Shown here: one piece after another, positions 63,177-64,000 of the stretch | Position numbering within the stretch: the stretch's first letter is position 1 | How the letters are laid out: each line of letters opens with the position of its first letter | NCBI RefSeq assembly: GCF_000315795.1 | Contig: NZ_ANHY01000014.1 | Location: 62,001-126,000 of the forward strand | DNA: 64,000 nucleotides | Direction of reading: 5' to 3' | Source: Caenispirillum salinarum AK4 | GTDB lineage: Bacteria; Pseudomonadota; Alphaproteobacteria; Rhodospirillales; Rhodospirillaceae | Notes under the pieces: model-generated | Database searches by the model: none | Told to the model about the DNA's origin: nothing | Seen by the model: the letters and a program-made list of their open reading frames with translations, nothing else | Position numbers and translations under genes: made by a program

Positions 63177-64000
63177 TTACTCCACCGAAGCCAGGGTCTT
63201 GAAATCATTGGCGTGCTGGCCGCAGGGCGTGGCGCGCTCGGCCCAGGGGTCGGACTGGCTGTGGCTCTGGCTGTCCAGGAAGCGGGCGTGCAGGGCGGCG
63301 CGGTTCCCGGCGTCGTCCACCATGCGGGACCGGACGAAGTCCAGGCCGACGCGCTCGATCCACGGCGCGGTGCGCTCCAGATAGCGGGCTTCCTCGCGAT
63401 AGAGCTGCATGAAGGCGCCGACGTATTCGTGGACCTCGTCCTCGGTCGTCACCTTGCACAGCAGATCGCAGGCGCGGACCTTCATGCCGCCGTTGCCGCC
63501 GACGTACAGGTCGAAGCCGCCGTCCGTCGCCACCACGCCGAAGTCCTTGATGGTGGCTTCCGCGCAGTTCCGGGGGCAGCCGGAGACCGCCATCTTGAAC
63601 TTGTGCGGTGTCCAGGACCCCCAGGTCATGCGCTCCAGCGACATGCCGATGCTCATGCTGGCTTGCGTCCCGAAGCGGCACCACTCGCTGCCGACGCAGG
63701 TCTTCACCGTGCGCAGGGATTTGCCGTAGGCGTGGCCCGAGACCATGCCGGCGGCGTTGAGGGCGGCCCACACGCCCGGCAGGTCCTCCTTCTTCACGCC
63801 CAAGAGGTCGATGCGCTGGCCGCCGGTGACCTTCAGGGTCGGGATGTCGTACTTGTCGGCCACGTCGGCGATGGCGCGCAGCTCGCGCGGGTTGGTCAGG
63901 CCGCCCCACATGCGCGGGACGACGGAATACGTGCCGTCCTTCTGGATGTTGGCGTGCAGGCGCTCGTTCACGAAGCGGCTGGCGGCGTGGTCGACGTATT
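63177..64000 (-). CDS. nirB: Nitrite reductase large subunit, C-terminal part (5' end off window)
   Basis: About 273 residues of the siroheme/4Fe-4S half are visible: FVNERLHANIQKDGTYSVVP, CVGSEWCRFG and SGCPRNCAEATIKD (the four cluster cysteines), and NGGMKVRACDLLCKV. The frame is open to the window edge, with the FAD/NAD half beyond it. It is cotranscribed with nirD, nasA and cysG. Confidence 0.95.
   Translation of the reverse strand, partial: YVDHAASRFVNERLHANIQKDGTYSVVPRMWGGLTNPRELRAIADVADKYDIPTLKVTGGQRIDLLGVKKEDLPGVWAALNAAGMVSGHAYGKSLRTVKTCVGSEWCRFGTQASMSIGMSLERMTWGSWTPHKFKMAVSGCPRNCAEATIKDFGVVATDGGFDLYVGGNGGMKVRACDLLCKVTTEDEVHEYVGAFMQLYREEARYLERTAPWIERVGLDFVRSRMVDDAGNRAALHARFLDSQSHSQSDPWAERATPCGQHANDFKTLASVE

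Overview
The window is GC-rich, densely packed bacterial DNA. HWE-type histidine kinases, an EcfG-like promoter, Rhodospirillales-like gene content and selenocysteine machinery point to an alphaproteobacterium, probably of the Rhodospirillales (an inference from gene content, not a database match). Intergenic gaps are short: none exceeds about 290 bases, and the longer ones (15728-16015, 35265-35522, 34112-34349, 17448-17673, 15128-15340, 25949-26155, 50616-50820) hold promoters, repeats or operators. No insertion sequence, phage, CRISPR array or rRNA was seen.

Region 1 (1-7860) is a complete selenocysteine locus: a formate dehydrogenase alpha subunit with an in-frame UGA and a SECIS hairpin (left end off the window), a small coupled ORF, selA, selB, tRNA-Sec, and a FAD-oxidoreductase/SelD fusion. 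The tRNA gene overlaps the selB stop codon and lies antisense to the selD 3' end.

Region 2 (7857-15727) is signalling: two very large PAS/HWE histidine kinases (one with CheB-CheR domains) and two single-domain receivers.

Region 3 (16016-24082) is a TMAO respiration locus: torR, torD, torA, a periplasmic haloalkane dehalogenase and a DUF488 protein on the minus strand, divergent from a pentaheme torC and a DUF5131 gene. A structured repeat of about 120 bases occurs twice, just upstream of torA and of the dehalogenase. The TorR receiver looks degenerate and no TorS is present.

Region 4 (24210-34111) is a sigma-54 regulon: a peptide-type ABC importer, a C45-family acyltransferase/hydrolase, a sigma-54 activator, and an AtuA-like/DUF4387 pair. 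Both operons begin with a -24/-12 promoter and carry a matching pair of upstream palindromes 112-115 bases further upstream.

Region 5 (34350-43636) has a LysR regulator divergent from pxpA, a biotin carrier, a biotin carboxylase, pxpB and pxpC, followed by a TorT-like binding protein with a ribose-type ABC importer.

Region 6 (43712-58545) holds two iron-box-bearing uptake clusters: NnrS with a NitT/TauT-type ABC transporter, a TonB receptor and a Crp/Fnr regulator; and fecI-fecR-TonB receptor followed by fhuC-fhuD-fhuB. Region 7 (58744-64000) is assimilatory nitrate reduction: cysG, nasA, nirD and the 3' part of nirB (right end off the window).
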